This document shows positions 25,190 to 35,545 of a DNA stretch of 64,000 nt, piece by piece (positions within the stretch are counted from its first letter, which is position 1; each line of letters opens with the position of its first letter). This stretch comes from Panaeolus papilionaceus (lineage: Eukaryota > Basidiomycota > Agaricomycetes > Agaricales). The translations under genes and the position numbers were made by a program. Location: positions 2,542,001 to 2,606,000 of the forward strand of contig JADNRZ010000002.1 in assembly GCA_015501605.1 (NCBI GenBank). Reading direction: 5' to 3'. Under the pieces are notes generated by a model that ran no database searches, was not told the origin of the DNA, and saw nothing but the letters and a program-made list of their open reading frames with translations.

Positions 25190-26588
25190 ATGACGGTTAG
25201 GGCAAGTTTCACGATGGCGGCCTCCTTCCTCATGAACACCCTTTACTCCTCAACTACCACACGCCCTCCTCCAATGGCTCAGGTGTCCCAACTAAAGCGC
25301 ACCCGATCCATTGAAGGAGGGGATGCTCATGAAAGAACGCCACCGCCGTTACCTCAAATTTCTATCGATTTGACTCTTCAAGTATTTACCCACAAATCTT
25401 TGCGACGACCTCCAGATCCACAGAACCCGGCAGATGCTGAGCAACATGATAATGAAAGACTATCAATTCTGGGTGCAACTGTCTTCAATTCTGTGGTGAC
25501 GGATATCTTATTTCGGAGACGCCCGCATTTCGTCGCAGAAGACATCGAGGTATATTCAAATACATTCCTTCTTGCGGTCCGCGGTTTAATTGACGGGATT
25601 CTAGAAACTTAGACACTCTATTTTGCATGGGGGTATCATTGACAATTGGATAGCTTCCTACCGACTGCATGACAAGTTGCGGTTTGCACCCAATATCGTA
25701 ATGTCCAAGCAAAAGGTTAGCAAACCGTAGGGCGCCTCTTCGAGCTGTGGCAGATCAATCTCATTCTCCGATTATTGTTAGGAACAAGACAGACACTCTG
25801 TTTTCTATGGCTACGTCGGGGCAGTCTTCCTGACTTCTGGAGCGGGCGCTGTGAATGACTGGATCGGGCGCTTGCTCTCCCAAGAAACAGATTACCAAGC
25901 ATTGTCGATTGGGACAACAGATGCCTGTGCCGAAGTCGCCACAGCCCCTCCTCCAAAACGTGTCAAGAGCGAGGCGCCATCGCCATCGATTCCACCAGCG
26001 ACTCCGACTCCAGTACCAGCAGCATTGCAGCAGGCATCGCCCATGTACCGTCACGCTCATCAGCTCCAGATGCAAGTCCTCGGCCGCTTACAACAGCAGA
26101 CAACACAAGCACACCCATATCCAATGTCGTACAATTCATTTGTACAGCCTGTGCAACAGTCATTTTCTCAAACCCATGTCCGACATCCACCTCCACATGT
26201 GGGGATGTCGCAACCCGTGACGGGATCGGCTCCGACTGGTGTGGCTCGTCCACCCTCGTCGGCAAACAAGTCAAACCCTCTCTCACCTGCGCAACCCAAT
26301 TTGGCATTCCTACCTCTGTTTAATCAACGAGCAGTGCAGCGTCGTGTGCAAGTGGAGTATTTACCATCTTTCTCAGGTCCTCCACATGCCGGGCAGTGGA
26401 CGGTGCAGTGCGTGGGTAAGTCAAGCTCCATTGTCTTTGAATTTTTGGGGATACATCGGGTAACATATGCTCATGAATTTTTTTTTACAGTAAATGGAAT
26501 AACCAAGGGTGTAGGCCAGGGAAGTAGTAAACAGCTTGCAAAGGAGGAAGCTGCGAGGCAGGCATATTATTCTATGGGATGGACCTAA
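25190..26588 (+). CDS. Degenerate RNase III domain plus dsRNA-binding domain protein
   Basis: Two-domain protein of about 380 residues. The RNase III fold covers roughly residues 57-185: ISIDLTLQVFTHKSL, then NERLSILGATVF where active enzymes have NERLEFLGD, then (after introns) KLRHSILHGGIIDNWI and RHSVFYGYVGAVFLTSG where active enzymes have D..EA..GA. A Pro/Gln-rich linker follows, then a C-terminal dsRBD (QWTVQCVVNGITKGVGQGSSKQLAKEEAA) split by one intron. Of the acidic residues that bind Mg2+, only Glu89 remains; Ser92, Ala96, Ser163 and Tyr166 stand at the others, so it should not cut RNA. The intron after DIE must use the acceptor in TTCTAG to keep frame. Starts at 25214 or 25274 are possible because TATAAAA overlaps the 25190 ATG. 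It could be an mL44-like mitoribosomal or a regulatory dsRNA-binding protein; not decided. Confidence 0.82.
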
Positions 26589-27534
26589 GGGTCCTCTTAC
26601 GTTCCCACCAGCCCAGACTTGCTGCTGCGTCGTTTGGAAGCCAATGCAGGGTTTAGCGGAAGACAGGGCAGTCATGGGCGAGGTTGGGCATCATACTCTC
26701 ATGACTCTTATAATCCTATCACTCCGGATTTCACGAGTCACGGTTACTCTGGCCTTGCCTTTCGACTCTTCACGCTTGCTTTTATTTAAACGACGATCAG
26801 CACTCCTCCGCCTAAACTTCTTCAGATTTGGCTCAGTTTCTCCCAACTATACTTCAAGACTCATGTGTTATCTATCCACCATCCCAGCCCAACATTCCGA
26901 CTGTCGATTATCAAAATGACTCGATATCAACAAATTCAAGATCGCCACTATGTGTCATCCATTCATTGATCATGAAACATTGCTTGGTTTGCTTTTCGCG
27001 CCTGAAATTTGACGAAATTGAAATGTTGACGAGGGACTCCAGCGTTTTGAAGACCATCAGTGGTGATCTTCAAAAATCTACCCCTATACCGTTGATTCTT
27101 TTAATTTCGTCATTTTTTGGCTGCAGATAGCCAACTGAGCCATGCTTCGCAGTTATGAATGAGTGGCATATATCTCTATTTTCAAACGACACTCGAAAAG
27201 TCGGGTTGGTACGATGAAAAGATATCTCAAGATTCTAGAAGGATATTTGATTTTTACATATATTGATATGTTATGTTTGTTTTTTTCACCATTCCGCTTT
27301 TTCTTTCTCTTTCTCTCGTAATGTCGCCGTGTTTTCGAAGATTTCTTTAAACCAAATCACAAATACTATTACATCCTATGGACTATGAATATATATGTTG
27401 TACTATGCTATTTCGTACCGTGAACAAACCCCTGGATTAATATGCGTTTCCGAGTTGAATTAGTATCGAGATGGTATGTAAGTGGGGAGTCGTGTAAAGG
27501 GTCATAAATGTCCTGGGTATGCTATCTATAATGG
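26589..27534. other. Intergenic region between converging genes, with an open in-frame extension
   Basis: About 950 bp between two converging genes. The first 66 codons after the TAA of the RNase III-like gene stay open in frame until 26789. The rest is AT- and pyrimidine-rich (for example 27290-27320) and holds no supported gene; it should contain both 3' UTRs. Confidence 0.5.
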
Positions 27535-29391
27535 TTACTTGTGTGCAGCCCTCGAACCAGCAGAGGGACTAGGCGTCGTGGCAGAAGTCGATGATGAGGT
27601 ATTTTGGGGGGTGTCGATAGGGTGCAGTACATCCGTCGCTTGCATCCGCTCGGGATCGGTAGTGAACAAGGGCAGCTTGCCTTTACCCTTGCTCTGAGGG
27701 GTAATTTCATCTGCGTCCCTCTCTGCATCAAATAAAATGCCATCTTTACTCCACTGCAAATTTGGAGAGCCAATTGCATCGTCTTCAACTTGCTTCTTTT
27801 TCTGCTTCTGGTCAGCTTCAACACCCTGAGCAGCATCCCTGCTGTTCGCTGCATCTTCGTCAGTCAAGCCTTCAACCTCTCTTGCGAGCATGTCAACAAC
27901 TTGGAGATAAAAGCTAGCAGGTCTGAATTTGATTTCCTTTCCTGTGATTTCTGCCCATTTATAGCGTGCAGTGTTGATCCAACCTACGAGGTCGAGGTGA
28001 TTGACCTGATTTAGCGTGCCTTGGTATTTACCCTGCATAAAAAATGTTTAGTTTTATTATTAACACGTGTTAGTTTTCAATCGTACCCATTTTGCTGATT
28101 CGACAGAGACGAGACCATCATTGGGACCCTCTTTTTCAAGAAGAACGCTATGTGGCCATCTAGGAAGATGTGAAAAACTGAATGAACGAATGAAGAAGAT
28201 ATGAAAACTGACTTCCAAGTATCAATCAAGCCAGGGTCATAAACAGCACCCCAACTGAAATACTTGACGCCTTCGACATCGGGAGTTTCCTCATTGAAAC
28301 GCTTCATGCTTTCGACTGTGAGACACTCGAATGCCTTGCCGTCTCCACCGCCGTTCGGTAGGAGATCAAGGAGGGACATGACGGAAGGCATGCGGCTAGG
28401 GCCAACAGTTGAGAGGAAATGATCGGCAAATGAAGAACCTCTGTGGGGCGTCGCGATTGTGGTGATAGAAAGTACTTTAAATTGGCGATTTGTGAGATGG
28501 GTAGTGAGGTATCTGCAGTCGAGACCACCCTGTGAGTGAGGTGAGTTAGTGTACGCTACAAGGATGGGGTGGAATAGATAGTACCATGCTGTGACCTAGA
28601 CAAAAAAAGGTTAGGTGAATAAGTCAGGATGAAGAGTAGTTCGATGTACCGATGAGGTGCACGCTGCGGCCTGGGTATACGGCGGATATCTTTTCTTCAA
28701 GAACTTTTGCACGTTCACAAGGACTAGACGTAGCAGGGACGCGGGTGATGAGGACTTCTGTGCCATTGTCTTCGAGTACCTCTTTTATCCCGCGCCAATG
28801 CGTGACTTCGAAGGGTGCGATGGCTGGTCCAAGCTTTACAATGTCGAAACCTAAAAGACCGTGGCAAAAGACGACAGGGTTCTTTGGAGAAATGTCTGCT
28901 TGATTTCAAAGTAAGTGGTTGAAAAAACATATGAAAAGAGAAGAGGACGTGCATTTCTTTGTGATATCTGGCAGAGTTTTTGACTGATCATCGTGGTTGA
29001 GTAGATCCTCTTTGCTGGATGATGACTCTGATGGTTGGAAGAACCACCATGACGAATTTGTGGTAGTGTTTGACGAGGTAGATAACCAGCGAGTTTGGAC
29101 TGATCTGAGAGTGTCTAGAGATGAACGTGAAGGAGGTGAATTATTGATGACTATGGGTGGTAGTTTAGCAGAGGATGGCGCGTGTGGAGATGGAGAAACT
29201 GGCAGAGGAGGAGACAGAGAAGAAGTTGGGAGCGTTGACCTTGTAAGATTATCATAAAAAGGAGGTGGATGCAACCTGGATTGACGCAGATTAGGGGGTA
29301 AACGAGCCAGAGGAGGTGGTCTCAAAGGCATTTTAAGAGGAGTATTGATTGCCTCCTCCAGTGATTCAAGTGGGACAGAAGAAACATCCAT
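27535..29391 (-). CDS. Tgl2-like triacylglycerol lipase
   Basis: Alpha/beta-hydrolase lipase related to yeast Tgl2, a mitochondrial triacylglycerol lipase. The N-terminus is Pro/Ser-rich; starting at the second methionine (29331, MPLRPPPLARLPPNLR) would give a basic mitochondrial-presequence-like end. Then NPVVFCHGLLGFD (oxyanion region), VLITRVPATSS, the nucleophile elbow LIGHSMGGLDCRYL, ATPHRGSSFADHF, GPNDGLVSVESAKWG (acid) and NQVNHLDLVGWIN (histidine). A Lys/Gln-rich, probably disordered tail follows the catalytic domain and ends in SRAAHK. Several introns of 45-65 nt. It starts 25 bp from the divergent zinc-finger gene. Confidence 0.88.
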
Positions 29392-29416
29392 AATTCATCG
29401 TGACGTCACACCCAAA
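29392..29416. promoter_or_regulatory. CRE/ATF palindrome between divergent start codons
   Basis: TGACGTCA at 29401-29408 is a perfect 8-bp CRE (bZIP, ATF/CREB-type) site in the 25 bp between the first ATGs of the Tgl2-like and zinc-finger genes. If the lipase starts at its second ATG the site lies about 70 bp upstream of it. Regulation is inferred. Confidence 0.5.
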
Positions 29417-29819
29417 ATGCCTCTCATTCCTTCTCTATTACCTTATAAGCCAGCATATCAAGACAGTGTGTCTGCTCTTCAGAGTTGTCCTCGTTCTTTC
29501 TCATCTTTTTCTGTTAGATACATCAACTAAACAAGACATCCAAAATGCAATAGGAAAGGTCACTGACCCAACGTCGTAAGTCATCCATCTCAATTATTCT
29601 CAATTTCACTGGTATTCATGCCATTACTTATTGCCAGCACACCTATTGTTATTTGCGTGCTTGACAGTAAGCTCTTTATTTATGAAAACAGAATGACCTA
29701 TTAAAAGGTTTCGAAAAGAATGTAATCGTCTTTTCAGAGACCAGAAGCAATTAATGCAGCATAGGAAAAGGGAACATGATGGATATGAACACTCTGACCA
29801 AATTATCACCTGGAACTAA
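29417..29819 (+). CDS. Small single C2H2 zinc-finger protein (78 residues, four exons)
   Basis: Exons 29417-29465, 29518-29575, 29638-29666 and 29719-29819 join in frame to 78 residues: start MPLIPSLLPYKPAYQD, end HSDQIITWN. All introns are GT...AG and 52, 62 and 52 nt long. The last join creates the pattern C-x4-C-x3-F-x5-L-x2-H-x4-H (CVLDKC then FRDQKQLMQH), a textbook C2H2 finger; the two cysteines sit in different exons, so it appears only after splicing. No exon is long enough to be noticed alone. Probably a nucleic-acid-binding or adaptor protein; function unknown. It is divergent from, and very close to, the Tgl2-like gene. Confidence 0.7.
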
Positions 29820-30147
29820 TAACATGTACTGTATCTGAGCTCCATAGAAACCGTACCTCCATCAATTCACAATCTGTTTATTTTTTTTTTCAACTTGATG
29901 GTGGGATTTGAGTGAAATGTACATGGAGTTGGGTGTCCTAGATTCAACCCAAACAGAGGCAAAGTCTATACTGCCTGTCCTTTGCTTCCTTTCCATCATC
30001 ACCAATTTCTCTCCCTCAACGACAATTCTCCCTTCCTTCCTTCGTCCCTGATTCTCTCAATATTTTTTTTCTTTCTTTTTCTTTTTCTTTTAAAAAAATT
30101 ATATTGTATTAGCCATACCGTCCTTCTTAAGCGTACGGTCACCCAGA
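29820..30147. promoter_or_regulatory. Pyrimidine-rich promoter region of the kelch gene
   Basis: 330 bp. From about 29985 to 30092 the plus strand is almost pure C and T, ending in a T/C block, and the start codon follows about 55 bp later. CT-rich blocks of this sort mark transcription starts of highly expressed fungal genes. Confidence 0.5.
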
Positions 30148-33100
30148 ATGTCCTTCTTCTCAAGGAAGAAGCAGCCACCAGCACAACAACCCCCTCAGCA
30201 GCAGTCGGCACAGGTTGCTGTGGCTCAAACTCCATCTCAAGCTTTAGCTCAGCTAAATAGAGAGCAGCAAAACAGGTCAGAACCACCGTATGTATCTTGA
30301 TTATTTCATTTCTATACCAAATACAGTATTAATAAAACAATACTCTTGTCAAAAGACGGCCTACTGAAGGATCACAACAACAACCTTCAAGAATTCCAAG
30401 GGACAATAGTCCATCATCCAGTTTACAGAATTCAAACCCTCTTCAGGCTCAGCAGCAGCAACCCCAACAGCAGCCGCAACCTCCTCAACAAAATCCATCT
30501 AATAATCTACAGCAACCCCCACAGCAACAACAACCACCTCCATCTCGCCCACAAGGTTATCCATGGTCAGCTAAACGTCTCAATCTCCTCCCCCCGTCAT
30601 TAATAAGCAAACCTGGAGTCGCTCCTCCAACCGCTCCATCTCCTTCACCCTTCCCGCGTTACGGCCACGCACTCCCCACAACACCTACCCCCAATGGCGA
30701 GTTATACATCTTTGGCGGTCTCGTTCGTGAGATGGCCCTCAACGACGTCTACGTTTTCAATACAAGAGACAATTCCACCGCCCTTTTTCAAACAACAGGA
30801 AACATCCCATCTCCGAGAATGGGTCATTCCAGTGCTCTCGTCGGCAATGTCCTGATTGTATGGGGAGGTGACAACACTATGACAGGCGATTTACCAAAGC
30901 TAACTGGGGAGAAGGAAAAGCTTGACAATGGATTGTATCTACTCAATCTTTGTGAGTGTCTTCCAACTTGCTATTTCTCACTATGTATGTTGAGGTTGGT
31001 CCCATTCAAGTGACAAGAGAATGGAACACCCTTGAGGTTACTGGCCCCGCGCCATTAGGAAGATATGGTCATTCCCTCTCCATGGTAGGAACAAAGCTCT
31101 TTGTCTTTGGTGGCCAGGTCGACGGCGAGTTTTTCAACGATATTTGGGCGTTTGATCTCAACAGCTGTAAGTACTACCGCCATTTCCAGTATTGTTCAAG
31201 TAATCCTCATCTCCGACCCTGCAGTGAGAACCCAGTCTGCTTGGGAAGAATGGATACCTACAACTGGTGAACGTCCTGCTAAACGAACGGGCCACGTGTG
31301 TGTTGCATTCGAAGACCAACTCATCATGTACGCCATGATTTTGTGCCTGATTTCTTGTTCACCCCAATAACTCAACTTGTTTGTTTGTTTTTTAACCCCT
31401 CTTAGAATGGGCGGAACGGACGGACAATATCACTACTACGACGTGTGGTCCTTCCACCTACCCACACGCAAATGGAGCGAACTGACTGCCATCGGTCATT
31501 TCCCTGCTGCTCGAGAAGGTCATGCCGCTGCCTTGGTTGGCAACGTCATTTACGTCTTTGGTGGTCGTGGTGTCGACGGTCAGGATTTAGGAGATTTGAC
31601 TGCATTCAAGATTTCCAGTATGTGCTCGTATGCATTTCCCTGCACTGGTTTTATCAAATTAAGCTCTTTCCTTATTCAGACCAGAGATGGTATACATTCC
31701 AAAACATGGGTCCTGTTCCGAGTGGGAGGTCAGGTCACGCCATAGCCGCCATCGGTACACGCGTTTTTGTCCTCGGAGGCGAATCGGTGACACTACCGAG
31801 AGCTGACGATCCGAACGTCACACATGTCCTTGAGACGAGTGCGTATAAACGCTTTGACCTTTTAAGAGATCATGTGCACTCATCATTGTTCTTTCCTACT
31901 TGCAACTTCCTTTTCATCATCCCCTATTTGATCTGATGGCTGTCAAACCTTGTAGGAAATATCCGCTATCCGGACGACAACAAGACTCCAGCCCAGCTCA
32001 CAGTGCCCCCGGAACGACAAAACAACCTTCGTAAACCGTGCGTCACTAGCCAAAATCAACAACTCTTGCAGGAAAATACCCCGGACGGCCGTTCTATGTC
32101 CCCGAATGGCGCTATTCCTGAACGCGCCATGTCTCCCGGTAGTCGCCCTATACAAGGCAACAACGGTGTCACGCAGCTCATGAACGGCTCAGCCACGAAC
32201 GTAAATGGAATTGTAGGAAACGGGAATGGAAAACCAACAAAGCCAATGAGACCGAGACGGGAGGATGATAGCGCCTATGAAGGCACCGATGATGGGTTTG
32301 ATGTTGCCAGTTCAGAATCGTTCCAGCAGCGCGCCAAGAGTCCCGCTCAGCAACAAACTGGTAGTCGTGCCGTTTCCCCTGCCAACGGTGTCGGGATGAC
32401 TATGGCACCGAATATTGCCACTGTCTCGATGGGTCTTAACGGCCGTAATTCTCCCGCCGTCATGGGCCCTGGAGCAGGCAGGTTGTCACCAATTGCGGGT
32501 AGGCAGTCCCCTGTCGTGGATAGGAGAGGGCTACAGGGGAGCAACGAGGGCAGCAATGGCGGGCACCAGAATCAGAGCGAGAAGAGCTCACCGACCGTCA
32601 ATGGTTTCCCGCGGCCTGGTTCTCGTGCGACTGGCGAGAGGGCAGCAGGAGGCTCAGTTGACTTGGTTAGGGATTTAAAGGCGAAGGATTTGGAACTCGA
32701 TAGCATCAAGAGGCAGATGGCTTGGATGAGGGAAGCACTTGCTCATGCTCGGAGGGCAGGTTTCGTTCTTAGTGACAAGGATGGTGTGTCTCCTGATCTG
32801 GCGAATCTGGGTAACGACGAAGGGGATGTTAAGCAGGCGGAGATGGCAATGCAGCTCAAGCAAATGAAGGCTCAGTTCCAGGTGCGTATTGGTTTTTAAT
32901 GTCTCGTGGATTCGGAAATATTTATCCTTGTTGTTGTAGAGTGCAATGGCGGAACAGGCCCAGTTAGTATCCGAGAAATTTGCAGAAGCTGATCGTGTCA
33001 AAGCCAGCGCAACACAAGAGGCTGCTTACTACCGCGCTAAACTCTCGGCAGTCGAAGCGGGCAATGAGATCGAGGTTCAGAGACTCGAGGCTGTCAGAAT

Positions 33101-35189
33101 CTCTGATTTGGAGAACAACCTCAACAAGCTCATGACCGAACGTTGGAACCAGGATCGCAAAATAAACGAGCTCAACGACTCGTTGACGTTGCAAACCATG
33201 CTCTGCAAGCAAGCGGAACAAACCGCAGAGGAGGAGGGTAAACGATCCAAGGAGACTTCAGAGGCGCATAGCCAGCTTACTGAGCTGTATAACGACCTTT
33301 TGGACAAGCATGAGAAGCTCGAACGCGAATTCAGGGAAAGTCAGGCTCAGCTGGTGTCACAAAACTCGATGTTGGACCAACGGGAAGCCGAGGAGATCAA
33401 TCTCCGTGCGCAGGTGGAGGAACTGACGGATTTACGTGAACAGCATATCAGAGCGCTGGAACAAACACGTATGACGTTGACAACCGCCTCTTCACGCGCC
33501 ACCGATTTAGATGCTCAGTATCTCCGCGCTCAGGAGATGATCAAGACTCTGGAGGCGGATCTGGCCGAACTGAGGGGAGAGATTGAGACGAGGGCAACAG
33601 AGGCGGAGGCTGCACGTGCGCGTCTGACGGATGTCGAAAACTCCTGGGCCAAATCGCGTGAGGAGGCTGATTCATATCGTGCGTTGACAACAGGCACCCT
33701 CGGTCAGTTGCTCGACTCGCACAAGGACCTCAAGGCGGACGAAGATAGGTTGTTGAGAGGGCACTCGGAGAAGCTGCAGGCTGTTGAAGCTGAGGCGCAG
33801 TCACTGAGGATGATGGTCAGGGAAGCAAACCAACGGGTGGACGAAGCGCAAAGCAAGCTCGGCGAGGAGAGGAAGAAGATTCGGGAGCTAGAGACTGACA
33901 ACTCGACACTTCAGGCTCAACTAACAGCTGTCCGGGGACAGATGTCTGCTGCACTGGCTGAGACTGCTCGTCTCCGCAAGGACCTGAACACCGCAGAGAG
34001 CAATGCACGTGACAAGGCCAAGCAGACTTCAGACGCTATCGCCAAGCTGTCTACCTTGCGCACCTACCTGTCGGAGAACGGAATTGGCATTGAAGAGGAC
34101 GACTTGCGGTCCAACTCGAAATCTGTCAGCAGGGAAGCGTCGTCTGAAACAATCAGTGATCTGGAAGCCAAGTTGGCGGAAAGGACGAGGTTGCACGAGA
34201 ATGCGGAGCGGGAGCTTGCTCAAGCGCTACGTAGGAAGAGGGATATGGAAGCTCAAGTCACAGAGCTTTCAAATCAGCTTGATCTTGTCCGTTCAACCCA
34301 GAGCCCCGGGAACAACAGTAATGTGGAGGAGCGCGCATTAAGAGCGGAAGAAAAACTCGAGTCTGCGACTGCGGCTTATCAGGCTAAACTGCAGCAAGTG
34401 GAAGAAGACTACAACGTTGCCGTGAATTATGTCAAGTAAGTATACTGTTGATTCACCATTGTCTTTTTGATAGAATCTGACCATGACGCCACTAGGGGAA
34501 CGGAAAAAATGATGCGTCGCATGCGTGACGAGCTGAGCAAGCACAAGGCTGCCAACACATCGTTGCAAGCTGATCTTGACGCTCTTCGTGCTGGAAGGCC
34601 GGGTACAGCTAGTGACCCCAGGTTCCGCAGTCTCAACGGTCGTAACACTCCTTCGAGCGAGGATGAAGGTGTTCGCGGACAGGCCGCAGACTCGCAGAGA
34701 CAGGTCCAACGCCTCACAAACGAGAACAAACAACTTCGACTACGCCTCGAGAACCTGGAAAAGGAACTCAAGCTTGTCAATGAGAACTTGTCACAGTCCC
34801 AACAAGAGGCAGATGATCATCATCGACATGTGGAGGAGCTGCAAGGTAGAATGCAGGAAATGCAGCAAGCGCTCAATCTCGCTCGTGGTGGTAACAATGA
34901 GACCCTTCTCGAAAAACTGCACAACGAAAACGAGGTTCTTCGTCGGGAGAACGAACAGCTCTCGCAGAGGATTGGCTTGCTATTAGAAGTGGAACAACCT
35001 CCGTTTGGACAGAGACCAATGTCTGGACGAATGAGCACGTCAAGCTCAGAAAATGCCCTTGCATTTGAGACCTTCACCAACGAACTCGATGACTGGTCAA
35101 GACAGATTGATTCTATGAACAATCGTCGGCCACATTCAGAGTTTGACGATGCGGTGGTCGCGCAACGCACAACGTCACCACGGTCATAA
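30148..35189 (+). CDS. Kelch-repeat, coiled-coil cell-end marker (Tea1/Kel1-like)
   Basis: Polarity factor resembling S. pombe Tea1 and yeast Kel1, which ride microtubule ends or sit at the growing tip and organise the cell end. Start MSFFSRKKQPP; then a Gln/Pro-rich stretch to about residue 120; then six kelch blades (GELYIFGGLV, NVLIVWGGD, KLFVFGGQV, QLIIMGGTDG, VIYVFGGRGV, RVFVLGGES), each with paired glycines and downstream W or Y. A Ser/Pro-rich linker follows (repeated SP sites), then a long coiled coil from about 32660 to the end, rich in E, K, L, Q and R, which would dimerise. The short introns cut the kelch part; the coil is mostly one long exon. The 5' region is pyrimidine-rich. Confidence 0.9.
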
Positions 35190-35545
35190 CATCTCCTATG
35201 CTTACCCATTTTTTTCACGATAATGTCCTCTTCTTCATTTTGTGCTTGCCTTCAATGCCTTCGATTATCTATGTAAATTTTTGCTTTATACCCTCGATTG
35301 GTATCTCTTTCTGCCCCCAACCCACCCATCCAACTACATCACTTCTTTATTTTTGTCCCCATCAATCATCACACTCGCTTGGATCCCTCACACTACTTAT
35401 AGTTTTAGTCTTTGCTGCTTTGCTTTTTAGTACTATGTTGCCTATTCTCTCTCGCTAAATATTATTTTTCTCTTTTCCCTTTACGAACCATTAGCCGTAC
35501 GATTTTTTGGCGTCGTCATTTACACTGCTCCAGTACTAGTAATAA
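35190..35545. other. Intergenic region between converging kelch and RRP5 genes
   Basis: About 355 bp, strongly T-rich on the plus strand; it should hold both 3' UTRs. No gene or repeat was seen. Confidence 0.5.

Noticed and set aside
26536..26919. Open frame of 127 codons after the RNase III-like gene
   Set aside because: Its frame differs from the gene, and it has no motif. The in-frame extension is treated separately.
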